64,000 bases of DNA from Rhodovulum imhoffii (GCF_003046545.1 NZ_QAAA01000002.1:1-64000); one strand, 5' to 3'; shown: positions 29,973-39,975, counted from the first letter of the stretch. The notes: a model not told the origin generated them from the sequence alone. Numbers and translations: made by a program.

Positions 29973-30605
29973 ATGCCCGCGCACGCCTCTGTCCTCGAGG
30001 ACGACAGCCTGCTGAGCCAGGCTGATCGCGCCCTTTTTCGAATCGAACGGGTGCTGGCCCTTGTCAGCGGGCTGGCGGTATTCGGACTGATGGTCCTTGC
30101 GGTAGTTTCGGTTGCCGGGCGGAATTTCTTCAACCAGCCCCTGCCAGGCTACGTGGACTGGATTCAACAGGCCATGCCGCTGATTGCTTTCATGGGCATC
30201 GCCTACACCCAGCGCGAAGGCGGGCACATCCGCATGGATATCCTCGTAGGGCAACTGAAAGGGCGGGCATTATGGGCCGTCGAGTTTCTGACCAGCCTTG
30301 TCATGCTCGTCCTGATGATTTTGCTCGTGTGGGGCAGCTTCGCCCATTTCCAGCGCAGCTTTGATCCCTCGGCCCCCTTGTGGAGCCGGGATTCGAGCTT
30401 CGACATCCAACTTCCCCTCTGGCCGGCAAAGCTGCTCATCCCTGTGGCGTTTTCAGTGCTGTGCCTGCGCCTGATGCTGCACCTTTGGGGATATGGCCGC
30501 GCTTTCCTTCTGGGCAACGCGCGGCCCGCCGCCGTTCCCCTGATGCAAAGCGCGACGGAACAGGCCGCCGCCGAAGCCGTCCATGTCAGCGGCGCCGACG
30601 ATTAG
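29973..30605 (+). CDS. TRAP transporter small permease (DctQ type)
   Basis: A protein of 210 residues with four transmembrane helices and the DctQ block YTQREGGHIRMDIL. It pairs with the large permease encoded nine bases downstream. GGGAGC lies upstream of the start. Confidence 0.93.
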   Translation: MPAHASVLEDDSLLSQADRALFRIERVLALVSGLAVFGLMVLAVVSVAGRNFFNQPLPGYVDWIQQAMPLIAFMGIAYTQREGGHIRMDILVGQLKGRALWAVEFLTSLVMLVLMILLVWGSFAHFQRSFDPSAPLWSRDSSFDIQLPLWPAKLLIPVAFSVLCLRLMLHLWGYGRAFLLGNARPAAVPLMQSATEQAAAEAVHVSGADD

Positions 30606-30614
30606 GACACCCCG

Positions 30615-32015
30615 ATGAGCCCAACCGACATCGGCATTATCGTAACTGCCGGCCTCCTTGTTCTGGTTGTTGTAGGCATGCGTGTCGCCTTTGCGGCCGC
30701 GCTGGCCGGACTCGTGGGTCTCGTCTGGGTTTTCTGGTCGAAGAAAGGCTACGATCCATCCGATTTCGGATGGGCCCTGAGCGTGGCGGTCAAAACAGCG
30801 GGCCAGGTGCCCCACTCCAAGGTCGCCAGCCAGGCGCTCAGCCTGATCCCCACCTTTATCCTGATCGGCTACCTTGCCTATTACGCCGGCCTTACGCGTG
30901 CCCTGTTCGACGCTGCAAAAAAATGGGTGGGCTGGTTGCCGGGCGGGCTGGCGGTGTCCACCGTATTCGCAACGGCAGGCTTTGCTGCCGTATCAGGCGC
31001 ATCCGTTGCCACATCGGCGGTTTTTGCCCGCATCGCGATACCGGAAATGCTTCGTATCGGCTACAACAAGAAATTCGCCGCCGGGGTGGTCGCGGCAGGC
31101 GGCACCCTGGCCAGTCTCATCCCGCCATCGGCAATCCTGGTGATCTACGCCATCATCGTCGAACAGGACGTGGGCAAGCTGCTTCTGGCCGGGTTCATTC
31201 CCGGCGTCGTCTCCGCGCTTATCTACGCGGCGCTGATTGTCGGTCTCGCACTCAGCCTCCCCGGCTTTGGCCCACCCGTTCGCGGCTTCAGTTGGGCAGA
31301 GCGATTCCGCGCCCTTCCCCCAGCCCTGCCCATCGTCTTCGTGGTCGTGATCATCATTTTCTTCATCTACAACCCCTTTGGCGGCGACGCCTGGGGCACC
31401 CCGACCGAAGGGGGCGCGATCGGCGCTTTCGTCGTGTTCCTGATGGCACTCTGGCACGGTATGCGCTGGCCCCAGTTCAAGGACGCGCTTCTCGAAACGG
31501 CAAGGCTCTCAGTGATGATCTTCACCATCATCTGGGGGGTGCTGATCTACGTCCGCTTTCTGGGTTTTGCCGACCTGCCGGGGGCATTTTCCGCCTGGAT
31601 CACCTCGCTCGACTATCCGCCGATGCTGATCCTGGTAATGATTCTCCTGGCCTACGCCATTCTGGGCATGTTCATGGATGCCATAGGCATGCTTCTCTTG
31701 ACGCTGCCCGTAGTGTATCCGGCGGTCATGGCGCTGAACGGCGGAGAGTTCGTCTCCGCAGCCGACAGCACCTTCGGCATGTCCGGCCAGATGTGCGCGA
31801 TCTGGTTCGGAATTCTGGTGGTAAAGATGGCGGAATTCTGCCTCATCACCCCTCCGATCGGTCTGAATTGTTTCGTCGTCGCAGGCGTCCGGCCGGACCT
31901 CACCGTGCAGGACGTCTTCAAGGGCGTAACCCCATTCTTCGTCGCCGACGCGCTGACAATCGCAACATTGGTTGCGGTGCCGGGAATCGTGCTCTGGTTA
32001 CCCTCGATGGCCTGA
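30615..32015 (+). CDS. TRAP transporter large permease (DctM type)
   Basis: A protein of 466 residues with about a dozen transmembrane helices, the sodium-coupled transport subunit. Typical blocks are SGASVATSAVFARIAIPEM, GGTLASLIPPSAILVIYAI and FCLITPPIGLNCFVVAG. Its stop lies one base from the convergent cysE stop, leaving no room for a separate terminator. Confidence 0.95.
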   Translation: MSPTDIGIIVTAGLLVLVVVGMRVAFAAALAGLVGLVWVFWSKKGYDPSDFGWALSVAVKTAGQVPHSKVASQALSLIPTFILIGYLAYYAGLTRALFDAAKKWVGWLPGGLAVSTVFATAGFAAVSGASVATSAVFARIAIPEMLRIGYNKKFAAGVVAAGGTLASLIPPSAILVIYAIIVEQDVGKLLLAGFIPGVVSALIYAALIVGLALSLPGFGPPVRGFSWAERFRALPPALPIVFVVVIIIFFIYNPFGGDAWGTPTEGGAIGAFVVFLMALWHGMRWPQFKDALLETARLSVMIFTIIWGVLIYVRFLGFADLPGAFSAWITSLDYPPMLILVMILLAYAILGMFMDAIGMLLLTLPVVYPAVMALNGGEFVSAADSTFGMSGQMCAIWFGILVVKMAEFCLITPPIGLNCFVVAGVRPDLTVQDVFKGVTPFFVADALTIATLVAVPGIVLWLPSMA

Positions 32016-32016
32016 G

Positions 32017-32832
32017 CTACACCCCCTCGGAATTCCGAAAGCGATGTTCCATCATCACCGAAGGCTGATCGCACCCGGCTTCCCCCACAATCCGGGCCGG
32101 CACCCCGGCCACGGTCGAGGACGGCGGCACATCCTCCAGCACCACGGACCCCGCCGCGATGCGCGAACAGCACCCCACGGTGATACTGCCCAGCACCTTG
32201 GCTCCGGCCCCGATCAGAACGCCATGGCCGATCTTCGGATGCCGGTCCTGTTCTTCCTTCCCGGTTCCGCCCAGCGTCACCGAATGCAGCATGGAGACGT
32301 TGTCCCCGACAACTGCCGTTTCCCCGATCACGATGGAATGGGCGTGGTCTATCATGATCCCTCGTCCCAAGCGCGCCGCCGGGTGGATATCGACCCCGAA
32401 CATCTCTGACGCACGCATCTGTACCAAATACGCCATGTCGTGCCGCCCCTCACCCCACAGCCAGTGGGCAATCCGATAGCATTGCAACGCCTGATACCCC
32501 TTGAAATAGAGAAGCGGCTGCAAATAACGGTGACAGGCCGGATCACGCTCATACACGGCGGTCAGGTCGGCCCGCGCGGCCACGCCCAGCTCCGGCGCGC
32601 GGGCATAGGCCTCGTCCCCGATCTCGCGCAGAACCTGCTCCGACATCTCACCGGAAGACAGCTTCAACGCAAAGCGGTACGCCAACGCGCAATCCAGCGT
32701 CTCGTGGTGCAAAACGCCTGAGTGAATCAGCCCGCCCAGCAAAGGTTCATCACGGACAGCGGCTTCGGCCTCTTCGCAAATACGCTTCCAAACCGGATCA
32801 AAATCACGCACGCTGGGCTGTACTCGGGCCAT
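32017..32832 (-). CDS. cysE: Serine O-acetyltransferase
   Basis: A protein of 271 residues that acetylates serine, the first step of cysteine synthesis. An alpha-helical N-terminal domain is followed by a left-handed beta-helix of hexapeptide repeats (GRGIMIDHAHSIVIGETAVVGD region, in part) with the catalytic His in DHAHS and SVTLGGTGKE. The gene lies between the TRAP operon and the GTA cluster; cysE beside GTA genes is also what I recall for R. capsulatus. Confidence 0.95.
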   Translation of the reverse strand: MARVQPSVRDFDPVWKRICEEAEAAVRDEPLLGGLIHSGVLHHETLDCALAYRFALKLSSGEMSEQVLREIGDEAYARAPELGVAARADLTAVYERDPACHRYLQPLLYFKGYQALQCYRIAHWLWGEGRHDMAYLVQMRASEMFGVDIHPAARLGRGIMIDHAHSIVIGETAVVGDNVSMLHSVTLGGTGKEEQDRHPKIGHGVLIGAGAKVLGSITVGCCSRIAAGSVVLEDVPPSSTVAGVPARIVGEAGCDQPSVMMEHRFRNSEGV

Positions 32833-32915
32833 GGGCTTTCCTTTTCCTGCGATGGCAACTTACAATAAAGGTTGCACCGATCCAACTTCAACGGCCACCC
32901 CGCAAAAGGTCGGAA

Positions 32916-33254
32916 ATGAACGAAGCCCTGCTTTCCGCCTTCCGGAAACGTCTGGAAAAAGAACTGGCGGCACTTCACGAAGAGACACGCACCGGCGCCT
33001 ACGGTGCCCGGCCAGTGACGCTTGACCAGCAATCCGTCGGACGTCTCAGCCGGATGGATGCAATGCAACAACAGGCCATGGCGAAAGCAACCCAAGCCCG
33101 CCGCAAAACGCAGGTACGGCGAATTCAGGCCGCCCTCACCCGGCTGAAAGAGGAAGAGTTCGGCTATTGCAGCGAATGCGGCGAGAAGATCGCCCTCGCC
33201 CGGCTGGAGTTCGACCCGACTATCCCGACCTGCATCGGCTGCGCCGCAAGCTGA
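32916..33254 (+). CDS. TraR/DksA-family zinc-finger protein
   Basis: A protein of 112 residues with an N-terminal coiled coil and a C-terminal four-cysteine zinc finger (CSECGEKI ... CIGC). DksA-family proteins bind the RNA polymerase secondary channel. The coiled coil tip lacks the classic Asp-Xaa-Xaa-Asp-Ala motif of true DksA, so it is best seen as a short DksA-like paralogue. It is convergent with the last GTA gene, 12 bases apart. Confidence 0.88.
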   Translation: MNEALLSAFRKRLEKELAALHEETRTGAYGARPVTLDQQSVGRLSRMDAMQQQAMAKATQARRKTQVRRIQAALTRLKEEEFGYCSECGEKIALARLEFDPTIPTCIGCAAS

Positions 33255-33266
33255 ACGCACCCATCC

Positions 33267-36200
33267 TTACTCCGGGAAGGAAACACTGGCATAAACGCCG
33301 GGGCCGAACAGGTCCGAAACCTGCGCAACCTCCAGTCTGAAACCCGCACCCGCGCCATCGGCCCGTTGCGCCGCAGAACTGTAAACCCAGCCCGGTGTGC
33401 TCAGGACCTCTTGCCGGACCACTTTGCCGTCATCGTTCCGCACCCGCAGGGTATACCGTTCCAAGGCCTCTCCCAAGGGCACTTCCCCCTCCCAGTCATC
33501 GCCACCGACACGAGTCCTGCGTACCCATTGGGCTTCGACATCCCGACCACGTCGCACCACCCGAAAATGGCACGGCGCATAGGGCCGAAGCCCGAGGCCG
33601 CTAAACGCCTCAACCCGATGCCTGTAGGTCGGATCGTCATAAGGCCGCCCCGCAGGCCCGATCCTGTAGTGCCGAACCCGACCGCGCGCAGTGGGGGCGA
33701 GGTCAATCTGACCGACCCGCGCATCCACCAAAACGAACAGGCTTCCCTCTGGCCAGGTTTCCGCCATTTCTGCCTCCGTCCCGGCTTGCCCGCGCAGACG
33801 CAAAGCCAATTCATAGGTTTTCGGCCCCACCAGCCGCGCCCTGGCAAACTGAAAGAGCTCCCACCCGTGTGTTCCATCCCCGATCGCGGCCAGGTTCGCC
33901 CCCGCCAGAAGTTCCCCCATCTCCGCCGAAGACAAGGCCCCATTGCCCAGCCGCACCCGAAGCGGCATGCCCCTGTCCCAGCATCCCGGCGCGGCACGAC
34001 GCAAAGGGGTCTCCGTCACGCCGAAAACCGCCGGGGCAGCAATCAGCCGGTTGAGTTCATAACCGTTGTCCACCGCAGAACTATACACTGCCACCGATCC
34101 CGGCCAGGGCTCTGCCGCAACCGCCAGATGCGGCGCATGGGGAACTTCGTCTCCACGCAAGAGCGGCAGATCCAGAAACATCGGCAAGACCGGAACCGGC
34201 GGCACGAAAGGCGCAAGGCCGATACGATCTTCCACGGCATCGGCCGGACGGTACACCCCCGGCTCAACCCGAACGGCCTCGACAATCCGGCCATGGGATT
34301 GCTCAACCCGGTCGATCCTGTAGCACGCCTCCCCGCCTGGCCCGTCCAGGCGCACCACGTCCCCTGCTCCAAGCGCCAAGGTCGAAAGCGGCAAAGCAAA
34401 CCGCGCCCGGTCCCGCGCAACACGGGCCTCCGCCAACCAGCGGTCCACGATGGCCCGGCCCTCAGACCCGCTCAGCACCAGTGGAAACTCGGTCACGGCA
34501 ACGGCACGGCTCTCTTCGTCCGGGAACACCGCTTCGACCGAGCGCGCCTCATACGCGCCATCCGCCTCGACAAAGGTCAGCCGGATACGGCCCGCTGTCT
34601 CGGCCTCGGGCGCCCGCGACAGGCTCAGCGGCACAATCTCACCATCTGCGGCCAAAAGCGCCTGTGGCTCCAGCCTGGCCTCCTTTCTGCCATCCCGGCG
34701 CGAGAACACAATCTGCCCGTCGCGCTCCGCCGCATCGCACCCATACGCCAGCAACAACGGCTGTAACGCCGCGCGGGCATTGCCGATCCCCTCCAGCGTG
34801 TAACCGCGCACCAGTCCATAAAGGTTGCGGACCCCCACGGCCTCCACGCCCGAGCGCATGCAGATATCGCGCACGACCGCCTCCAGCGACTGCGCCGAAA
34901 TCCGCCCATTGATCCAATGTCCGCGGGCGTAATTGTCGCCATCGCTCCAGACATCCCGACGCGCGGGAAACTGTGGGTAGGGGCGCGCATCCCAGGCCCA
35001 GACATGGGCGCGCGCCATGTCGATCATCTGGCCGCCATATTCGACCGAAACCGGATTGTTCTCTGGTTCCGACCAATAACCCAGCATCGCATTCAGATAT
35101 TGCGCCTGAATCAGATCGTCCCGCGCACCGGTGGAGTAATTCGGCAGCACACTTTCCGACGATTTCGGATCGAGGAACTTGTTCGGCTGGTTCGTGCCCT
35201 TGTCGATGGCGCCACAGCCCAGCTCCGTAAACCACATCGGCTTGGATTGCGGCACCCACGGCGTGGGGTCTTCCTGGCGAACGCCGCCCACGCGGTTGTG
35301 GTGGGTATTGCACCACCAGTTGCGCATATCCTTGTAACGCCAGATCCAATGCTCCCCATACGCACCGTCAGTGATGGGCGTTCGCCGCTGGGCATCCGCC
35401 GCCGCACGGTTTTCGTAATACCAGTCATAGCCCTCGCCCCCCTCGATATTCGCGCGCAGATACTGCGGGTCATAGATCGTCTTCCAGTGCGCATCGGCAT
35501 GGGCGTTTCCATCACGCCAGTCCGACAGCGGCATGTAATTGTCGATCCCGATGAAGTCGACATGTTCACTTGCCCATAACGGATCGAGGTGGAAGAATAC
35601 ATCGCCCGACCCATCCTGAGGGTGGTATCCGAAATACTCGCTCCAGTCGGCGGCATAGCCGATTTTCGTCTCCGGCCCCAGGATCGCACGCAGATCGGCG
35701 GCCAGCCGGATCATTTCCGCCACTGCGGGAAAACTGTTTCCAGGTCCGCGAATCTGGGTCAGTGCACGCATCTCCGAGCCAAGGCAAAATGCCGACACCC
35801 CGCCCGCCTGCGCACAAAGATGCGCATAATGGAGAATGAAGCGCCGATAGCTCCAGCCATCTTCGCCCTGGTAAACCGGCCCGTTTTTTGTCCGCTGGAA
35901 CTCCCCCGGACGCGCCGTGCCGAAAAACGCGCGCACCTGCGCCACGGCCGTTTCGCTTCCATCGGGCGATCCCGCGCGGCCTGGCGCGGCGGACAAGGTG
36001 ATCCGCCCCCGCCATGGTAAAACAGGTTGGTTTTCCGCTTCGGACCACGGATCCTGCAAACCGTTTTCCGCCATCTGTTCCATCAGGATGAAGGGGTAGA
36101 ATACCGCCTCCTGTCCACCTGCGTTGATCTCGGAGATCGCCTCCATCACTGCGCGGTCCGCAGGCGTTCCACCATAAACCGGCCGCTCCTCCAGGCTCGG

Positions 36201-37172
36201 AACCAGCCCCGCCTGGCCACGCCGAATACCGGACACCTGCCACTGCATCGGCTCGCCTTCGAACTTGCGTTGTTCGACCTTGGGCCGTACGCGGCACCGG
36301 CCACAGCGCAGATCATCCCCGAACCAGCTGACCACCAGTGAAACCGACCGGCATCCAGGCATTTCAGCACGCATCTGTTCCAGCGAGGTCACGAAATCCG
36401 TCTGACCTGAGGGCGAATTGACATTCGCCACGCCGCAGACGCCCGGTCCATAGTCATAATAAACCGGCGTCGTGGCCAAGGAATATTCCCCCGTGCCGGG
36501 GATCAACGCCACGCCGCGCACACGGCTGGCCAGATCCGGCCCCGCCCCATGTGCCGGACGCACCACCTCAAAGGAAAACTGCGGAACACGATTACCAAAC
36601 CGGCCAAGATCCAGATCCTCGATCATCACGTAGGCAATGCCCCGGTAGGCCGGCACACGCCCCGTGCCCTCCACCGCTTCCATCTTCGGATCGGGCAACT
36701 GATCCTCGCTGCCGCTGTAGATGCGCAGGTTGAAATCCCCCGGCGCGACCTCGCAGCCATCGGCCCAGATACGACCGATGCGGGTGATCTCCCCCTCGCA
36801 AAGCGCAATCGCAAGGCTCACCGAATAACCGAACGCCGTCACCGTCGGAGTTTTCGGCGCCCCCTTTCCCCCACCGCCGGATTTCTCAACATGCTCGTGA
36901 AAGCGCGACGCCCAGATGACCTGCCCGGCCACACGAACGCGGCCAAAGCACTGCCCCACAGGTGTTCCTTCGCCCGCGCCGGTCAGGCGGAATCTCTCCA
37001 CCCGTCCGGTTTCCACCGCTTGCGACCCCGCACCCAGCAGGCTTTGGTCGATCACCCGGCCCACGGTCGCCCCAACGGCCCGTCCGATGACCGCGCTGGA
37101 AATCCCCAGCACGGACCCACCAATAGCTGCCCCCGCCGCAGCCCCCGCCCCCGACAGAACGATTGTCGCCAT
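33267..37172 (-). CDS. GTA host-contact megatron protein (g15)
   Basis: A protein of 1301 residues at the tip of the GTA tail. After a glycine- and alanine-rich hydrophobic start comes a baseplate-like region. The GTA TIM-barrel domain follows in the middle (SAFCLGSEMRAL, IGYAADWSEYFGY, WASEHVDFIGIDNYMPLS), and then the phage-tail_3 and C-terminal regions. The start at 37172 has AAGGAC upstream and lies 13 bases after the g14 stop; the frame is open further upstream into g14 but lacks a better start. It is the last gene of the cluster. Confidence 0.95.
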   Translation of the reverse strand: MATIVLSGAGAAAGAAIGGSVLGISSAVIGRAVGATVGRVIDQSLLGAGSQAVETGRVERFRLTGAGEGTPVGQCFGRVRVAGQVIWASRFHEHVEKSGGGGKGAPKTPTVTAFGYSVSLAIALCEGEITRIGRIWADGCEVAPGDFNLRIYSGSEDQLPDPKMEAVEGTGRVPAYRGIAYVMIEDLDLGRFGNRVPQFSFEVVRPAHGAGPDLASRVRGVALIPGTGEYSLATTPVYYDYGPGVCGVANVNSPSGQTDFVTSLEQMRAEMPGCRSVSLVVSWFGDDLRCGRCRVRPKVEQRKFEGEPMQWQVSGIRRGQAGLVPSLEERPVYGGTPADRAVMEAISEINAGGQEAVFYPFILMEQMAENGLQDPWSEAENQPVLPWRGRITLSAAPGRAGSPDGSETAVAQVRAFFGTARPGEFQRTKNGPVYQGEDGWSYRRFILHYAHLCAQAGGVSAFCLGSEMRALTQIRGPGNSFPAVAEMIRLAADLRAILGPETKIGYAADWSEYFGYHPQDGSGDVFFHLDPLWASEHVDFIGIDNYMPLSDWRDGNAHADAHWKTIYDPQYLRANIEGGEGYDWYYENRAAADAQRRTPITDGAYGEHWIWRYKDMRNWWCNTHHNRVGGVRQEDPTPWVPQSKPMWFTELGCGAIDKGTNQPNKFLDPKSSESVLPNYSTGARDDLIQAQYLNAMLGYWSEPENNPVSVEYGGQMIDMARAHVWAWDARPYPQFPARRDVWSDGDNYARGHWINGRISAQSLEAVVRDICMRSGVEAVGVRNLYGLVRGYTLEGIGNARAALQPLLLAYGCDAAERDGQIVFSRRDGRKEARLEPQALLAADGEIVPLSLSRAPEAETAGRIRLTFVEADGAYEARSVEAVFPDEESRAVAVTEFPLVLSGSEGRAIVDRWLAEARVARDRARFALPLSTLALGAGDVVRLDGPGGEACYRIDRVEQSHGRIVEAVRVEPGVYRPADAVEDRIGLAPFVPPVPVLPMFLDLPLLRGDEVPHAPHLAVAAEPWPGSVAVYSSAVDNGYELNRLIAAPAVFGVTETPLRRAAPGCWDRGMPLRVRLGNGALSSAEMGELLAGANLAAIGDGTHGWELFQFARARLVGPKTYELALRLRGQAGTEAEMAETWPEGSLFVLVDARVGQIDLAPTARGRVRHYRIGPAGRPYDDPTYRHRVEAFSGLGLRPYAPCHFRVVRRGRDVEAQWVRRTRVGGDDWEGEVPLGEALERYTLRVRNDDGKVVRQEVLSTPGWVYSSAAQRADGAGAGFRLEVAQVSDLFGPGVYASVSFPE

Positions 37173-37185
37173 GATTTGTCCTTTC

Positions 37186-37620
37186 TTACGGAAATTCGAA
37201 CCGGGCCACCACACGGCGCCCCCACGCCGTACCAAGGGCACTTTCGACGACGCCATGCCCGTCATAGGCATGTACGAAACTGGCTTGCGCCCCAATGCGC
37301 CCCTGTATCCCAAGATGCTTGGCCACAGCACCAGCCCGCATCCGAAACAGCAATACATCCCCCGGCGCAGCCTGCGGCACGGGCTTTTCCCGCAGATGCC
37401 GCCGCGCAGCCTGCCAAAGAACCTCCTGCGCCTGCGGCTCGGCCCAGTCTGGCGTATAGGCGGGCACAATCTCGGGTTCCCTGCCGTAAAGCGCCCACCA
37501 GATTCCGCGCACAAGCCCAAGACAGTCCGTTCCCGCCCCTTTCATGGCCGCCTGATGACAATAGGGTGTTCCGATCCAACACCGTGCCTCGCGCAGCACC
37601 CGATCCCCGGTCAGGCTCAT
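37186..37620 (-). CDS. GTA tail NlpC/P60 peptidase (g14)
   Basis: A peptidoglycan peptidase of 144 residues of the NlpC/P60 type, with catalytic Cys33 in GTDCLGLVRG and His102 in AKHLGIQG. It presumably opens the cell wall of the recipient during DNA entry. The start overlaps the g13 stop (ATGA). Confidence 0.94.
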   Translation of the reverse strand: MSLTGDRVLREARCWIGTPYCHQAAMKGAGTDCLGLVRGIWWALYGREPEIVPAYTPDWAEPQAQEVLWQAARRHLREKPVPQAAPGDVLLFRMRAGAVAKHLGIQGRIGAQASFVHAYDGHGVVESALGTAWGRRVVARFEFP

Positions 37621-38498
37621 CGCTGCAGACTTCCCCCATCATTGAGATCTCCGGAACGCGGATACGCCATCAACCAATCCTCGCCAGGAAGATAAGGAAA
37701 CCCCTGAAAGTTAATGATATTGCTAAATTTAAGTCGGCAGGTTTCGGCACGCTTGTCGCAACCGGCTTCGATGCGAACCGTGTTCCCCGCCGCCGCCGCC
37801 AGTTTCTGCCACAACTCGATCACACGCCACTCCCCCTCGAAGCGGTCGTTCTTGACCACACCAACCAGCCCCGACGCAGCTCCTTCCAGCACGATAAGCC
37901 GCCCGGCCTCGAACCAGCGTGGGGAAAATCCGCGCATGTCCCGAAAACGAAAAACCCGTCCCTCTTCGACATCTTCGACGACACGCTCACTGAAATACCC
38001 TGGCTTGCACGGATCGAAGCGGCAACGCCCGTCCCCCAGGACCGCACTGCATGGCCGCTGATAAGCCCGCCCCTGCACCTGGTTCAGCGCCTCCGCCAAC
38101 CCGCGCAGTTCTGCCGTGAACGCACCGCCCGAACGAGTAACCTCACCGATGGAACCGCGAAACTGTTTCAGTCTCTGGGCCGGCTGCGCCCAGTTGACCA
38201 ACCACGCCCGCACCTCTGCCCCGTCATAGCGCCCGGCAAGAATATCCTCCTCGCACACCGCGTCTCCCGCCAAGGCCCCCAGAGCCTCGCTGTTGTCAAC
38301 CGAAAGGCCGGTGCTCTGGCTCAGCACGCCGGCGGTCAGGCCGCTGTCGGCACGGAAATGAATACCCTCGAACGAAAGATCGCGGTCATGGTCTGTAAAG
38401 CCCAGAACCACCCCATCCCGCCGCATCACCGCCCAACACCGGCACAATGTCGTCGTCCCACTGTCCAGATGGGCCTGAAGGCCTTGTGAAACGCTCAT
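37617..38498 (-). CDS. GTA tail hub protein (g13, DUF2163/BR0599 type)
   Basis: A protein of 293 residues of the DUF2163 family, the hub of the GTA baseplate. A conserved cysteine set (AVLGDGRCRFDPC; AGCDKRAETCRLKFSN) resembles the Fe-S binding cysteines of phage lambda tail protein L, so an iron-sulfur cluster is likely. The start overlaps the g12 stop by four bases. Confidence 0.93.
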   Translation of the reverse strand: MSVSQGLQAHLDSGTTTLCRCWAVMRRDGVVLGFTDHDRDLSFEGIHFRADSGLTAGVLSQSTGLSVDNSEALGALAGDAVCEEDILAGRYDGAEVRAWLVNWAQPAQRLKQFRGSIGEVTRSGGAFTAELRGLAEALNQVQGRAYQRPCSAVLGDGRCRFDPCKPGYFSERVVEDVEEGRVFRFRDMRGFSPRWFEAGRLIVLEGAASGLVGVVKNDRFEGEWRVIELWQKLAAAAGNTVRIEAGCDKRAETCRLKFSNIINFQGFPYLPGEDWLMAYPRSGDLNDGGSLQR

Positions 38499-39133
38499 CC
38501 GCGCACCTCCACCACGGGCACCTGCGGGGCATCTCCTGCCTGAAAACTGGCAACGGAAGTCATGATCCTTTCGGTATCGAACCGCACCGGCACGTCAAAC
38601 TCGAACCCTGCCGTGATGACAGCCCCCCTGGCGGGCGCATCGAACAGGCTGACCTCACCGGTCGCGCTATTCACGGCGAAATGCTCTCCCTCCTGAAGCG
38701 GATCGCCATCGACACCGACACGCACGGTTCCCTTGACAGGCTTGGCGATCGGCCTGGCATAACGCCCCTCGCCCGAGGCATAGACCTTGGTCAACGCAAA
38801 GACCTTGCGCGCCCCATCGCCCACACCGATATCCTGATCGTCAAATCCGACCTCACGCGAGGGCGGGCAGGATTTGTAATCCGCCCAATCCTTCCAGCGG
38901 AACCCGTATAGCTGCCCCCGCCGAGCCTCGAAAAACGCGACCAGCGCCTCCAGATCGTCCAGCGAGCGCATTGCAATACCCGCATCATAGCGACGCCGGG
39001 CATGGGCCCAGGGGGTATTCCGCTCCTCGTGGCCATTGGCCAGCGTGACAATCTCCGTACGCCGCTCCGGCCCCCCGACCGACCCGAAACTCAGGTTGAC
39101 GGGAAAGCGGACCTCATGAAATCCCATTTCCAT
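38495..39133 (-). CDS. GTA distal tail protein (g12, DUF2460 type)
   Basis: A protein of 212 residues of the DUF2460/TIGR02217 family, which forms the ring between tail tube and hub. Typical blocks are FHEVRFPVNLSFGS, EERNTPWAHARRRYDAG and FRWKDWADYKSC. It starts five bases after the tape measure stop. Confidence 0.94.
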   Translation of the reverse strand: MEMGFHEVRFPVNLSFGSVGGPERRTEIVTLANGHEERNTPWAHARRRYDAGIAMRSLDDLEALVAFFEARRGQLYGFRWKDWADYKSCPPSREVGFDDQDIGVGDGARKVFALTKVYASGEGRYARPIAKPVKGTVRVGVDGDPLQEGEHFAVNSATGEVSLFDAPARGAVITAGFEFDVPVRFDTERIMTSVASFQAGDAPQVPVVEVRG

Positions 39134-39138
39134 GCTCC

Positions 39139-39783
39139 TTACTGATTGCGTTGCCCACGCACCATTGCGCGACCGATTTCCGCGGCAATCTGGCTCTGGC
39201 TGCGGCGGAAACCCTGTATATCTGGCGTGGCGATGTTGACCGTCACATTGACGGGCCTTCCGCCCCCCGCGCTGCGCACACCAAGACGGCCATCGGCCCC
39301 GCGCGCCAGCGGCATGATCGCCTCCGGGCCGGCCTCTCCCATCAGACCTGCCGCCCCGCGCAGCGGAAAATAGGTCGCCTGGCTGATGACCCCGCCCCGC
39401 GCGAACGGAATCACGCGCCCCTGTGTAAAGGCTCCGCCCTTCCCGAACGGCATCGCGGCGTCGACCAATGCTTCGACCCCTCCCGCAACCAGCCCGCCAA
39501 GATGATTCTGCACAGGCCGCATCGCGGCGGAATAGGCAGCATTTGCAATGGACCGCCCCAGGTCCCGCAACGTATCCGAAAAGCGTGCTCCATCGAATAC
39601 CAACCTGTCGAAGGCGCCCCGCAACCCCCGCCCGATGGCCCGCGACAGCCCGGATATATCGCCCTGCGCCATGGTCAGGCTCTCACGCATCGACACCAGT
39701 TCCGCATTGAACGCCGCCGCCACATCGCGGGAGCCGTCAAGCGTTTCCTCCAGCGCCGCAAGGGCGTCTTCCATGTCTTCCAT
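39139..39783 (-). CDS. GTA tape measure protein (g11)
   Basis: A protein of 214 residues. A helical N-terminal part (about 1-90) leads to a glycine-rich C-terminal segment with GGVISQATYFPL and GEAGPEAIMPL, typical of GTA and phage tape measure proteins. The short length fits the short (about 50 nm) GTA tail. It sits directly after the tail assembly chaperone genes, as in R. capsulatus. Confidence 0.92.
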   Translation of the reverse strand: MEDMEDALAALEETLDGSRDVAAAFNAELVSMRESLTMAQGDISGLSRAIGRGLRGAFDRLVFDGARFSDTLRDLGRSIANAAYSAAMRPVQNHLGGLVAGGVEALVDAAMPFGKGGAFTQGRVIPFARGGVISQATYFPLRGAAGLMGEAGPEAIMPLARGADGRLGVRSAGGGRPVNVTVNIATPDIQGFRRSQSQIAAEIGRAMVRGQRNQ

Positions 39784-39786
39784 GTC

Positions 39787-39975
39787 CTACTCCTCATGCT
39801 TGTCGGGGAACGTACGCGACAACTCCTCCAGCCGGGTGCGCCCCATGGGGGCCGTGCCATGCCCCACGCCCAGCATCAGCATCAGTTCCGCCGGGGTCAG
39901 CGCCCAGAACCGCGCGGGCGGCAAAGCCAGCCCACGCAACCCCGCCCGCATCAGCGCCGGCCAGTCAAAGCCCAT
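39787..39975 (-). CDS. GTA tail assembly chaperone (g10.1, DUF2376-like)
   Basis: A protein of 62 residues (MGFDWPALMRAGLRGLALPP, then FWALTPAELMLMLG) matching the small phage tail assembly chaperone that follows g10 in GTA clusters. It overlaps the end of g10 by 11 bases in another frame. In phages such pairs are often produced by frameshifting; here a separate ATG exists. Confidence 0.88.
   Translation of the reverse strand: MGFDWPALMRAGLRGLALPPARFWALTPAELMLMLGVGHGTAPMGRTRLEELSRTFPDKHEE

Noticed and set aside
33366-38489. Plus-strand frames of 466 and 646 codons opposite GTA g15 and g13/g14
   Set aside because: Antisense shadows of intact GTA genes; no start signals or domains.
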